The position numbers and the translations under genes were made by a program. From assembly GCF_037975245.1 (NCBI RefSeq), contig NC_092568.1, positions 10,566,001 to 10,630,000 on the forward strand: 64,000 bases of DNA, written 5' to 3'. Below are positions 45,966 through 60,300 of the stretch, piece after piece (position 1 is the stretch's first letter; each line of letters opens with the position of its first letter). The stretch comes from Apostichopus japonicus. Its lineage: Eukaryota > Echinodermata > Holothuroidea > Aspidochirotida > Stichopodidae. The notes under the pieces were generated by a model, which was not told the DNA's origin, ran no database searches, and worked only from the letters and a program-made list of their open reading frames with translations.

Positions 45966-48038
45966 GTTATATATATACTATACAGCTACAAACGGTATCA
46001 AAGTAATGTAGGATACTTCATTACAATGCGATGACGTAAAGTATGTAAATCAATTCAATGTATATATGGAAACAGAATATCAAACAATGAAGGTGTAAAA
46101 CATTATAACACAGGGGTAAGATCCCCATTCAAGTTATTTCTACCCCACCCCCACCCCAGCCCACACCACACCACCGCCAGTTGGGGTAAGATATGTACCG
46201 GTATAGGGTTCAAAGAATACACAGCTCAAAATACTTGGCAAATATGAAATGTAATATGTTATGAACATTAAATGCCATCCCTACCCCGACACAACCCACC
46301 ACCTCTTTCCTCACACACACACACACGCATACCTGCCTTGCATACCATTGGAGGACATTGACAAGGGACCATCTTTCGAGGACACTATGTTAGGGGTGAA
46401 GTAGCCTTAAAGCAAAGAAACACGTTTCAGTTTATGTCATTGACCAGTCATCTATAACTTCTTGGAAACCATCTGTCGTTTGTTCTTTGAAGTGACATCT
46501 TCTATACATGTGAGAACCACACACATTATATCTGGTTGTTCTATGCATCTAAGGACGTTCTGCGTATATCCAGAACTGTTAGTCATTAGAGGACAATGTA
46601 TGTATGAATATGATTGCTATTCTTTTGAGGACAGCTTATGCATGATGTAATGTTTAAGTTGGTTTATTAGTAAACATTAAATTGCTCATTGTGACCACTA
46701 TGGTCTAACCTCAAGAGTCTTAGCTCTGCATATTTTACCCCCAGTTGGTATCTAGAGTGTATGTACATCTGAGGAGGATGGGATAAGGGTTGCAGAGATG
46801 GACACAAGCAGAAGTCAATGTATTCTTTGGACACCAAATTTCCCAATCTTTGGTTGTAGAAAAAACCTTTATAGATGTGCTTTAGGCCGATCAACTTTTT
46901 TCAAGCAAGGGCTCAAGTGAGGTTATTGCGAAAACTGCAAGACTTTTCAAAATATGTTTAGTTTCCACTAGTTCTATAAATGTATTTTTTTAGGGTTGGT
47001 TAGGAGGCTGATGGAAGGGAAAGGTGACATATTATGTCATACATAACATTATGATCATTAATAAACAATATATAAACTGACAGAAAAGTAACATATTTCT
47101 GTTATGGCACCTTTATTGAAAAACCTTTGCAACCAAAACAAAATTAACAACTGCTAACTGATGAAGAATAAAATGCCAGTTACTTATCTGTAAAAAGCTA
47201 AATATTAATTAACAGTAACTTATTGTAGCCACAAATACTTGCAAGCAAGCTGAACAAACTTCAATTGAATGTCAGAAGGGATAAACAATCATACTCATAT
47301 TGTTCGCTTTTTGGCGAAAAAATAACGGTCGTAACGGAATGATTATTTTTAAGACGAACTGAAAGTGACTAATAAATTGTCTTTTGCACGTTTCGATAAT
47401 AGATTTTAAACTGAAAAGTCAAACTGTAAGATTACCAATGTCTAGTCCACTCTTTTGACGCTTATTCGCAATGGCTTATTATTTCCCTAACAAGAATTAC
47501 AAGAATTTCATCTTTCAACGTATTGTGAAAACAAAGCAACAAATGCGGCCTTGTCCTAACACGAACATTGGACTACAGTACAGTGCACTGCTACTATTGT
47601 TAACACAATACTGTTAACAACACATACAAATGCATTTTGCAACTAAAATATTATATGAAAATTTAACGTTGAATTTTTGGTCGTAACAATAGGTTATACT
47701 GCATTTAGTTTGACGGAAGCATATTTTTGGTATGGTTGTGAAAAACGCCAACTAAAAACGTGAACCTTTATCATCTTATATTAGAAAATGAAGAAATTCT
47801 AAGAAACACCTTCAACTTATACTTCATGAGCTTAAAACAAAGAAGAACAGTTACAACAAGAACATCTGGAACAACAAATTCTGAACCTTCCACCCCTCCC
47901 TTAAGCCCTGATAAACTTCCAAAATCCTTAATTACTCTGCCAGAATTAAATGATAGAAACACATAAACACAAGACTTTTAGTTACATACATAACTGAAAC
48001 ATGTCTTTTAGCACTTTAACTTACAAATTTGACAGATA
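45966..48038. other. No confirmed gene; 3' flank of the SET/recombinase-like gene
   Basis: AT-rich. A 68-codon plus-strand frame at 47760-47966 ends in a proline/serine/threonine-rich stretch (SEPSTPPLSPDKLPKS) but has no partner exon. The 3' untranslated region of the minus-strand gene must lie just below 48039; I see no clear canonical AATAAA close by. Confidence 0.4.
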
Positions 48039-48361
48039 TTATCGCTTCCTTTTATTAGCTTGAATGGCACTATAAACTTTATACTTGATGTTTTTCCAAG
48101 TTTTATCATCTAGAAGTGGTGCCAGAGATTTCTTACATTTGTCGCATTCATCTTTTCGAGGCACACGGCCTAACCTAATGTGCTTGTCAAAATAATCTTG
48201 GACAGCATCTGATTCTTTGTTACCCCAATGTGACTTTTTGTTTACTACAACTCTTTGCTCTGATTGATCTGGTTTTCTAACTGAAAGGTTACTGTGACTT
48301 CTTGCCTGGCGGAGACTGCTCCTCTTCTTACTTTCATTACACGTTTTTGCAAGGATTGATG
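48039..48361 (-). CDS. SET/recombinase-like gene, exon 14 (last coding exon)
   Basis: 323 nt, acceptor ttcttcattccag, stop TAA at 48041-48039. It encodes a basic C-terminal domain with KKSHWGNKESDAVQDYFDKH, a Cys pair (ECDKCKKS) and the ending YKVYSAIQANKRKR. The alternating W...V..YF..H..GRVP..ECDKC..S pattern resembles the small C-terminal domain found after the recombinase-like part in related animal proteins I recall; its function is unknown. Confidence 0.85.
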
Positions 48362-51300
48362 CTGGAATGAAGAAAAGGAAATAAGCCAATGAAGTGCATA
48401 GAACAAAATGCAAGAAACTACCATTAAAAAATAAGAACAAGAATATCAAACATGGTTCCCCATTTAGAAAGAGATATAACTATAAATTAACATATGACAA
48501 GTTTTCTGAAGTATCTAGTAATACAAAGTCTTGGTTGCAACGAGATGTGTCTCAAATGTGCAACTCTGTCTAATAATATATGCCAGTTTACTTGATGTAC
48601 CTCCTGTATTGATTTCATCAGGTAAATCATCTTCCTCATCTTCGTCAACCAGCTCTTCTTCACTAGTACATGGATCTGACCGAAGAAAGTAAATAAACAA
48701 AGGAAACAATTGACTATAAGAATATAAAATAAGCGTAACAAAATTAAGTGCTTACGAGGTAGGAATATTCACAGAAGAAATCTGAGAAATAAACAAGACT
48801 AGCTAGGTGACCTGAAAGACAACTAAGTTTTAAATACAACTTGTTTGTTACTCGTAAATAGCTCATTTTGATGCCATCGGGTTTCCAGTTAAAAAATTTT
48901 GCAATTGAAAATCTGTTTAACCATCCATGTTACTCATATTGTAAATTTATCACATAAGACAATAACTTCAATTTATCATAAAACTTTATAATACAAAACA
49001 ATTAAAAACACTTACCATCCAAAGAGACCTCAATTTCAGAAAGTTTCTTATCTCTGAAGTTGTTTGAATTTCCCTTCTCCATCGCCAACAAGAGCCTTGC
49101 TACCTTTGTCATCTGCAGTGTGTCGTCAGGGAGGCGATAATACTCGCGATGAACTCTAATATCGTGACCTAAAAAGTTGGCAAGAATGTCCAGTTCATGG
49201 CGTTTGAGACAAAAGAGTTGAGAAACTGTTGCAATATGTTTTCGAAGCTTTGTTGATGTTAGTGCAGAAGGGCATTTGGCTCCACTCTCTAAAGCCATTT
49301 TGCTAAGGCAATCAGATCCCCGTAGTGGAGTTTTTGAACCCAATGTTGGCCTGGCAAACATATAGCGATTGGTTGAAGACACTCCAACAGATGAACGAGT
49401 CTCTACAAGGGTATCGGCAGCCTCTTTCATTTCAGATGTTAGCAGAATGGGGACTTTTCTGCCTCTTTTCCCTTTAGTCTCGACTCTAGAAAGCTGTTGA
49501 CACAGTTTTTTCTCCCATTCAGTAAGATCCTCAAGGATATCCTCATTAGTGTGAGTATTGCATCTTTGGTAATCTTCCAGAGGCATGCGCTGTACTTCTC
49601 CACTCCTCCTCCTATTAAATAGGATAATTTTAGCCATTGTTGCTGTAGCTAGTGAGTACCATGCCAGTTTATCCGGATCTGTTGACAATCTCTTGGTGCT
49701 TTCCATAATTTTCACATTGAGGTGTTTGTGAAGGTTGACTACATCTTCAGACAAAGGTAATATTGTGGGCTTATTCCACTTCCTTTGATACAATGTAGAT
49801 AATGCATGTGAAGAAACACTGTCTGCCCACTCTAAGTTGCAAAGTTCTTCAAATCTCTCTGCATAATCTTTCAGTTCTCCATCTTCCAATTTGATGCCTG
49901 CCACCTTTTGTATTGCTGCACATTTTTTTAGGGAATGGCCTAACTTCAGTGCAAGGGATGGTATCTGGTACTGTTGAGTGGATGAGTTGTAAACTGCACA
50001 CTTGCGAACAGCCTCAACTACTTTGTCAAAGCATGATGGTCGTATGCATTCTGCAAGGGTCTTTAAACTTGGATCAACTTCCTGAATATTCTTCAGTAGG
50101 CGACCCACCTCCCGCATTTTCTGACTGACATACTGTCCATTGTGTGAATCTGTTCCAAGCTTTGCAAACAATCGTTGTCCCAATGTCAAAATCATTTCAT
50201 CATTTCGACAAATAATGCTTATGTTATCCCGACGCATAATTCCAATGACTTTTACCTTGAACTGTTCATCAACCTTGGTTGCCAGTGGGAGCAACAATGA
50301 ACATCTAGACCTTAATCCGTTATTTCTTCCACTGTGGCTTTGTTTCGCTGGACACTTTTTTGTGTGTTTCCACATATCTCCATCATAAAAGTAACCAAAA
50401 CAGTTTTCACATGGAAGGTATCTTTCAAAAGGAACACTGAAGGGTGGCCTCTTGTAGGGAATAAGAATGCCTGTCCCTGAGTTTAGTACTTCGATGTTGT
50501 GTGAATGATTACCTTTATTGGTCAAAATTTGTAGCAATTCCTTCCTTTCCTTTGAATTCTTGCTGAAGCTGAATGCTTCTTGTACCTCTGGTTCATGTGC
50601 ATGCATAGACTGGAAATGTCTTCCCAGTTTTGCCTTTTGTTCCATACAAAAAACACAGAACTGGTGTTTATCCCATTTTCTAGCAAATCCATTACTGCTT
50701 GTCATGACAGTCACCCGAGGTATCTTCTTGAATCTAGTTTCACTGGTAGTTGAAGAAACTGCACAACTCGATTCAGGTGTCTTGCTTGACACTTTGCATT
50801 CAGCATTCTGCAGTCTCAATTTAGATGATGAGCTAGAAGTAGAGTGGACAATGTTTCCACCTGCTTCTGAATCACTTGCCGATGACCTCATGTCAACATT
50901 CCGTTTCAGACTTGTTCCTGGTCCTTTCCTTTTTTGAGTATCCATTTCACTGTTGCTCTCCGGTGACATCTGCTCATCACTGCTGCTTTCTGTTGGGAGG
51001 TAATCACTACAATGTTCATTATTTTCATCACTGCTGTCCGATGAATCTGTATAACTGACAGATTCTTCTTTTTCTAATGCAAATCTGACTTTTTTCTGGT
51101 TACATTTTCTGTTTTTACCATGTCTTTGCTGTTGCTTTTGATTGTGATCAGTAGTTGATACTATGGTGTGCTCGACATCAGATTTTGACGGATGCTCCTT
51201 GATGCAAACTGCACCATGACTTCTCATTTTAGGGGAAGGAAGGGGAATCATATATTCTGAACTATTTGTAGAATCTTCTGAATCGCAAACATATGACATT

Positions 51301-54300
51301 TGGTCATCATTCCATTCCTGCTCTTTATCTTGAGTGTTGTCCGATGCTTCACTAGTCTGAGATGAAACTTCATTGTCACTACCATTTTCTCCTTGATCAT
51401 CTCCTCCACTGCTGACATCTTTGTGTGTGTCTTTACACCATGGGAACAAATCGATGTCTTCAAATGGATTATAGCTATCATCACTTTCATTATCCTAAAT
51501 AGGGAAGAAGTAACAGATGTTGTACAGACCTTTCCAATAAATCAAGACAACAACCTAAATCAGATTTTGGATGTTTGAGTTGACGGAACTATGAATGTTC
51601 CTCCTTTAAAAAGTGCATGTTTGAACAAAATTTTACAGAATTAAAAAGTTTTGTATTTAAATAAATATGTTTAAGTACCAAAAGTATGTATCAGTCTGCA
51701 CAGTGGATGATACACTTTGTAAGAGTTACGCAACTAAAATGAATTATGCCAGTGAAAACATTTATTTGCAAGGAATGCTGCCTGGTCAATAAAGAAGATA
51801 TTTATCTTCTAATATTTTATCTATAATAACAGGGCCTATTTCTTACCTTGGCAATCTGTGTGGTGCATTCTGATTCCCCAGGTGCTCTCTCTGGCTCATT
51901 ATCAGTGTTGCATTCTCTCAAAACTTCAGGTGGCTTGTTTTGATTTGTTTGTTTCTAAGAAGATTAAAAATCACATTTCAATGGCAATGCTTAAGTATTT
52001 GAAAAGATATAAGCATCTCAGAACTGAATCTCAAATTACAAATATTTCATGGTTAGTAAAGTCAGTAGTCGTTATCAACTATACTAGTGAGAACATTCCA
52101 CACAATATCATCATAAAAAGAATCCCTTTAGAAAAGGGTTTAAACGACATGAATGTACCCTTCAATGCAAACAGTTAGGTTCTTTTCACAGAACCAAGAG
52201 TTTTGATTATATCTTCAAAGAAAAAACAAGCCTACATCAAACAATACATGAATGAAGCCTGGTCAATACACAATGATACTTGACTATTCTTTAGAGGACC
52301 AAGTACACATAGTACTGGGTAATATTGTATATCAGCTGAAATCATATATTAAAACACAAAGTTATATCAATCTTTGCAGTTGACAATAAATATCTCTGAA
52401 ATACTGTGCCTTACTAATGTAACAAACTAGTATATATCATTCTACACATTGAACCGTAATTACTATACAAGTATTAACAATGGAATTGTGTCAGGGCTAC
52501 AAAACTGAGATGTACTATACCAGTGAGAACATTAACTAGCAACATTTCTATTAATTGCAAATATCAATCAGGATACATAGTCAGGACATCTACTTCAATG
52601 TAAATCACTGAACATCTATCAAAGGGATGAAAAATCAAACCATTGGGCTATTTTTTATTTTAAACCATGACGTGTCAAGTCTTCACATGTGTGCTATAAA
52701 GTTGGCTATTCCTTAGAGGACATCATTGTACAAACTACTGCAACAGTGGTTCAGGTGATAATGACATCTAACCTATAATGCTAATGGTTTGTATATACTT
52801 ACTGGTTCAATGATATTTCACCAGTATTAAATCATCTGGTTTGTTAAACATAAACTTGATGATATTTATCTAAGATTGATGAATATATAATAACATGGCC
52901 TATTTCTTACCTTGGCAATCTGTGTGGTGCAATTTGATTCTACATGTGCTCTCTCTGGCTCATTATCAGTGTTGCATTCTCTCAAAAATTCAGGTGGCTT
53001 GTTTTGATTTGTGTTTTTCTAAGAAGATTAAAAATCACATTTCAATGATAACATTTTTGGCATTTGAAGTGATATAGCTTCTCAGAACTGAATCTCAAAT
53101 TACAAATATTTCATGGTTAGTAAATTCAGTAGTCGTTATCAACTATACTAGTGAGAACATTCCACACAATATCATCATAAAAGCATCACTTTAGAAATGG
53201 GTTTTAACTGCATGAATCTCCCCTTCAATGCAAACAATAAGGTTCTTTTCCCAGAACTAAGAGTTTATTATATCTTCAGAAAGTAATCGAGTCTACATTA
53301 AACAATACATGAATGAAGCCTGGTCAATACACAATGATACTTGACTATTCTTTAGAGGACCAAGTACACATAGTACTGGGTAATATTGTAAATCAGCTGA
53401 TATCATACATTAAAACACAAACTTATATCAATCTTTGCAGTTGACAAGATATATCTCTGGAATACTGTGCCTTACTAATGTAACAAACTAGTATATATTA
53501 TTCTAACACATTGAACCGGAATGGAAATCACTGATCATCCATCAAAGGGATGAAAAATATAACCCCTTGGAGCCTTTTCCACCTAAAATTCTGAGGTGTG
53601 TCAAGTCTTCGGCTTTGTGCAATAGAGTTGGCTATTCCTTAGAGGACATCATTGTACAAACTACTGCAGCAGTGCTACAGGTGATAATGACATCTAACCT
53701 ATAATGCTAATGGTTTGGATATACTTACTGGTTCAATGATATTTCACCAGTATTAAATCATCTGGTTTGTTAAACATGAACTTGACGATATAATGTATAT
53801 ATAATAACATGGCCTATTTCTTACCTTGACAATCTGTGTGGTGCATTCTGATTCCCCAGGTGCTCTCTCTGGCTCATTATCAGTGTTGCATTCTCTCAAA
53901 ACTTCAGGTGGCTTGTTTTGATTTGTGTTTTTCTAAGAAGATTAAAAATCACATTTCAATGATAACACTATTGGCATTTGAATTGCTATTAGGTTTTCAG
54001 AACTAAATCTCAAATTACAAATATTTCATTATTATTTAGTAAAGTCAGTAGTCGTTATCAACTATACTAGTGAGAACATTCCACACAATATCATCATAAA
54101 AGCCTCTCTTTAGAAATGGGTTTAAACTACCTGAAAGTACTTTTCAATGCAACAGTTAGGTCCTTTTCACAGAACCAAGAGTTTTGATTATATCTTCAAA
54201 GAGAAAACAAGCCTACATCAAACAATACATGAATGAAGCCTGGTCAATACACATTGTGTATTGACCAAAATGATACTTAACTATTCTTTAGAGGACCAAG

Positions 54301-57300
54301 TACACATAGTACTTGGTAATATTGTATATCACATGAAATCATACATTAAAACACAAACTTAAATCAATCTTTTCAGTTGACAATAAATATCTCTGCATAT
54401 TGTGCCTTACTAATGTAACAAAGTAGTATATATCATTATACACATTGAACCTTAATAACCATACAAGCATTAACAATGCAACTGTGTCAGGGCTAACATA
54501 ACTGAGATGTACTATACCAGTGAGAACATTAACTAGCAACATTTCTATTAATTGCAAATATCAATCAAGATACATAGTCAGGACATCTACTTCAATGTAA
54601 ATCACTGAACATCTATCAAAGGGATGAAAAATCAAACCATTGGGAATTTTTTTTTATTTCAAACTCTGGCATGTCAAGTCTTCACATGTGTGCTATAAAG
54701 TTGGCTATTCCTTAGAGGACATCATTGTACAAACTACTGCAGCAGTGCTACAGGTGATAATGACATCTAACCTATAATGCTAATGGTTTGTATATACTTA
54801 CTGGTTCAATGATATTTCACCAGTATTAAATCATCTGGTTTGCTAAACAAAAACTTGATGATATTTATCTAAGATTGATGTATAATAATAGGGCCTATTT
54901 CTTACCTTGGCAATCTGTGTGGTGCATTCTGATTCCCCAGGTGCTCTCTCTGGCTCATTATCAGTGTTGCATTCTCTCAAAACTTCAGGTGGCTTGTTTT
55001 GATTTGTTTGTTTCTAAAAGATTAAAAATCACATTTCAATGACAATACTTAAGTATTTGAAAAGATATAAGCATCTCAGAACTGAATCTCAAATTACAAA
55101 TATTTCATGGTTAATAAAGTCAGTAGTCGTTATCAACTATACTAGTGAGAACATTCCACACAATATCATCATAAAAGCCTCTCTTTAGAAATGGGTTTAA
55201 ACTACATGAAAGTACTTTTCAATGCAACAGTTAGGTCCTTTTCACAGAACCAAGAGTTTTGATTATATCTTCAAAGAAAAAACAAGCCTACATCAAACAA
55301 TACATGAATGAAGCCTGGTCAATACACAATGATACTTGACTATTCTTTAGAGGACCAAGTACACATAGTACTGGGTAATATTGTATATCAGCTGAAATCA
55401 TACATTAGAACACAAACTTATATCAATCTTTGCAGTTGACAATAAATATCTCTGCATATTGTGCCTTACTAATGTAACAAACTAGTATATATCATTATAC
55501 ACATTGAACCTTAATAACCATACAAGCATTAACAATGCAATTGTGTCAGGGCTAACATAACTGAGATGTACTATACCAGTGAGAACATTAACTAGCAACA
55601 TTTCTATTAATTGCAAATATCATTCAGGATACATAGTCTGGACATCTACTTCAATGTAAATCACTGAACATCTATCAAAGGGATGAAAAATCAAACCATT
55701 GGGCCTATTTTTTATTTAAAACTCTGGCATGTCAAGTCTTGTGTGCTATAAAGTTGGCTATTCCTTAGAGGACATCATTGTACAAACTACTGCAGCAGTG
55801 CTACAGGTGATAATGACATCTAACCTATAATGCTAATGGTTTGTATATACTTACTGGTTCAATGATATTTCACCAGTATTAAATCATCTGGTTTGCTAAA
55901 CAAAAACTTGATGATATTTATCTAAGATTGATGTATAATAACAGGGGCTATTTCTTACCTTGGCAATCTGTGTGGTGCATTCTGATTCCCCAGGTGCTCT
56001 CTCTGGCTCATTATCAGTGTTGCATTCTCTCAAAACTTCAGGTGGCTTGTTTTGATTTGTTTGTTTCTAAAAGATTAAAAATCACATTTCAATGACAATA
56101 CTTAAGTATTTGAAAAGATATAAGCTTCTCAGAACTGAATCTCAAATTACAAATATTTCATGGTTAATAAAGTCAGTAGTCGTTATCAACTATACTAGTG
56201 AGAACATTCCACACAATATCATCATAAAAGCCTCTCTTTAGAAATGGGTTTAAACTACATGAATGTACTTTTCAATGCAACAGTTAGGTCCTTTTCACAG
56301 AACCAAAAGTTTTGATTATATCTTCAAAGAAAAAACAAGCCTACATCAAACAATACATGAATGAAGCCTGGTCAATACACAATGATACTTGACTATTCTT
56401 TAGAGGACCAAGTACACATAGTACTGGGTAATATTGTATATCAGCTGAAATCATACATTAGAACACAAACTTATATCAATCTTTGTGGTTGACAATAAAA
56501 ATCTCTGAAATACTGTGCCTTACTAATGTAACAAACTAGTATATATCATTCTTCACATTGAACCGTAATAACTATACAAGCATTAACAATGCAATTGTGT
56601 CAGGGTTAACACAACTGAGATGTACTATACCAGTGAGAACATTTACTAGCAACATTTCTATTAATTGCAAATATCAAGCAGGATACATAGTCAGGACATC
56701 TACTTCAATGTAAATCACTGAACATCTATCAAAGGGATGAAAAATCAAACCATTGGGGCTATTTTTTATTTCAAACTCTGGCATGTCAAGTCTTCACATG
56801 TGTGCTATAGAGTTGGCTATTCCTTAGAGGACATCATTGTACAAACTACTGCAGCAGTGCTACAGGTGATAATGACATCTAACCTATAATGCTAATGGTT
56901 TGGATATACTTATTGGTTCAATGATATTTCACCAGTATTAAATCATCTGGTTTGCTAAACAAACACCTCATGATATTTATCTAAGATTGATGCATATATA
57001 ATAACATGGCCTATTTTTACCTTGACAATCTGTGTGGTGCATTCTGATTCCCCAGGTGCTCTCTCTGGCTCATTATCAGTGTTGCATTCTCTCAAAACTT
57101 CAGGTGGCTTGTTTTGATTTGTGTTTTTCTAAGAAGATTAAAAATCACATTTCAATGATAACACTATTGGCATTTGAATTGCTATTAGGTTTTCAGAACT
57201 AAATCTCAAATTACAAATATTTCATTATTACTTAGTAAAGTCAGTAGTCGTTATCAACTATACTAGTGAGAACATTCCACACAATATCATTATAAAAGCC

Positions 57301-60300
57301 TCTCTTTAGAAATGGGTTTAAACTACCTGAAAGTACTTTTCAATACAACAGTTAGGTCCTTTTTACAGAACCAAGAGTTTTGATTATATCTTCAAAGAGA
57401 AAACAAGCCTACATCAAACAATACATGAATGAAGCCTGGTCAATACACATTGTGTATTGACCAAAATGATACTTAACTATTCTTTAGAGGACCAAGTACA
57501 CATAGTACTTGGTAATATTGTATATCACATGAAATCATACATTAAAACACAAACTTAAATCAATCTTTTCAGTTGACAATAAATATCTCTGCATATTGTG
57601 CCTTACTAATGTAACAAAGTAGTATATATCATTATACACATTGAACCTTAATAACCATACAAGCATTAACAATGCAACTGTGTCAGGGCTAACATAACTG
57701 AGATGTACTATACCAGTGAGAAAATTAACTAGCAACATTTCTATTAATTGCAAATATCATTCAGGATACATAGTCAGGACATCTACTTCAATGTAAATCA
57801 CTGAACATCTATCAAAGGGATGAAAAATCAAACCATTGGGCATATTTTTTATTTCAAACTCTGGCATGTCAAGTCTTCACATGTGTGCTATAAAGTTGGC
57901 TATTCCTTAGAGGACATCATTGTACAAACTACTGCAGCAATGCTACAGGTGATAATGACATCTAACCTATAATGCTAATGGTTTGTATATACTTACTGGT
58001 TCAATGATATTTCACCAGTATTAAATCATCTGGTTTGCTAAACAAAAACTTGATGATATTTATCTAAGATTGATGTATAATAATAGGGCCTATTTCTTAC
58101 CTTGGCAATCTGTGTGGTGCATTCTGATTCCCCAGGTGCTCTCTCTGGCTCATTATCAGTGTTGCATTCTCTCAAAACTTCAGGTGGCTTGTTTTGATTT
58201 GTTTGTTTCTAAGAAGATTAAAAATCACATTTCAATGACAATACTTAAGTATTTGAAAAGATATAAGCTTCTCAGAACTGAATCTCAAATTACAAATATT
58301 TCATGGTTAATAAAGTCAGTAGTCGTTATCAACTATACTAGTGAGAACATTCCACACAAGATCATCATAAAAGCCTCTCTTTAGAAATGGGTTTAAACTA
58401 CATGAAAGTACTTTTCAATGCAAACAGTTAGGTCCTTTTCACAGAACCAAGAGTTTTGATTATATCTTCAAAGAAAAAACAAGCCTACATCAAACAATAC
58501 ATGAATGAAGCCTGGTCAATACACAATGATACTTGACTATTCTTTAGAGGACCAAGTACACATAGTACTGGGTAATATTGTATATCACCTGAAATCATAC
58601 ATTAAAACACAAACTTATATCAATCTTTGCAGTTGACAATAAATATCTCTGCAATATTGTGCCTTACTAATGTAACAAACTAGTATATATCATTCTACAC
58701 ATCGAACCGTAATAACTATACAAGCATTAACAATGCAATTGTGTCAGAGCTAACACAACTGAGATGTACTATACCAGTGAGAACATTTACTAGCAACATT
58801 TGTATTAATTGCAAATATCAAACAGGATACATCATCAGAACATCTACTTCAATGCAAATCACTGATCATCCAACAAAGGGATAAAAAATCAAACCATTGG
58901 GCCTATTTTTTATTTCAAACTCTGACGTGTCAAGTCTTCACATGTGTGCTATAGAGTTGGCTATTCCTTAGAGGACATCATTGTACAAACTACTGCAACA
59001 GTGGTTCTGGTGATAATGACATCTAACCTATAATGCTAATGGTTTGTATATACTTACTGGTTCAATGATATTTCACCAGTATTAAATCATCTGGTTTGTT
59101 AAACATAAACTTGATGATATTTATCTAAGATTGATGTATATATAATAACATGGCCTATTTCTTACCTTGGCAATCTGTGTGGTGCATTCTGATTCCCCAG
59201 GTGCTCTCTCTGGCTCATTATCAGTGTTGCATTCTCTCAAAACTTCAGGTGGCTTGTTTTGATTTGTTTTTTTCTAAGAAGATTAAAAATCCTTTTTCAA
59301 TGATAACACTTTTGGCATTTGAAGTGATATGCTTTCAGAACTAAATCTCAAATTACAAATATTTCATTGTTACTTAGTAAAGTCAGCAGTCATTATCAAC
59401 TATACTAGTGAGAACATTCGACACAATATCATCATAAAAGCTTCATTTCAGACAACTCACTTTTAACTACATGAATGTACTTTTCAATGCAAACAGTATT
59501 GTAAATGAGCTGAAATCCTTCATTAAAACACTGATTTAAGTTTAGTTTGATATTGCTATTCAGACTGGATGGCGACAGTTGTCGTAACATGTTTTTAGGT
59601 AAAGCTTTGTTAACAGTTCAATACGATACAAACAAGGAGCAGTTATATCATTGTCCTACCTTCTTCCTCCATCTTGCATCAGGTTGTCCATAATCATATC
59701 TGATTTCATTTCCTTTCTTAATCTCTGAATTTGCAAATATGGCCAATTTTGGTTGCTTGTTTATGATAATCTTCTTCACAACAGCATTGGGTTTCTTCCA
59801 ATCATCATTACAATACTTTCCCTTTCCTGTGCTATGTGTAGCATCAATGCTAGCAATGGAAAAAAGAAGAAAACTTAAATTCTACTTCACAATTCTGCAA
59901 ACTATGCCCCTCCCCCACCCCTCCCAGAAAAAGAAAACATGTTGATGTTAATTTAGTGTTTTATAGGGTCTAACAACTCAAAATATGTTATTTCAATCAC
60001 ACTTTTGGACACAACACACAGAGACTTCCTAGGATGACACACTCTAATAGCCTATCCTTGACATACATGCAATACCTTATGCTCAAAGGGCTCTTGCTTT
60101 TCTTAATTTATTCTGTGTATTGGTAATGAACTCCTCAATGTTCTAAGTAGTCCAACCCTTTTGTGTTCCTAAGATTTTAATAGGGTCATATCAAAACAAA
60201 ACTTGGCACAGAACATTAAACAACATCAATTGATTAACAATCAGTATACAACACCTCAACATTAATTTGTGCCTAAAGTCAACCTTGATTTAGCAAACTG

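Noticed and set aside
47760-47966. Proline/serine-rich plus-strand mini-gene
   Set aside because: No partner exon or family match; it is downstream and antisense to the SET gene and may overlap its 3' untranslated region.
54339-57753. Two near-identical 72-codon minus-strand frames (54339-54557 and 57535-57753)
   Set aside because: Both lie in introns of the duplicated units; they are copies of one chance opening and mark the 3.2-kb block duplication, not a gene family.
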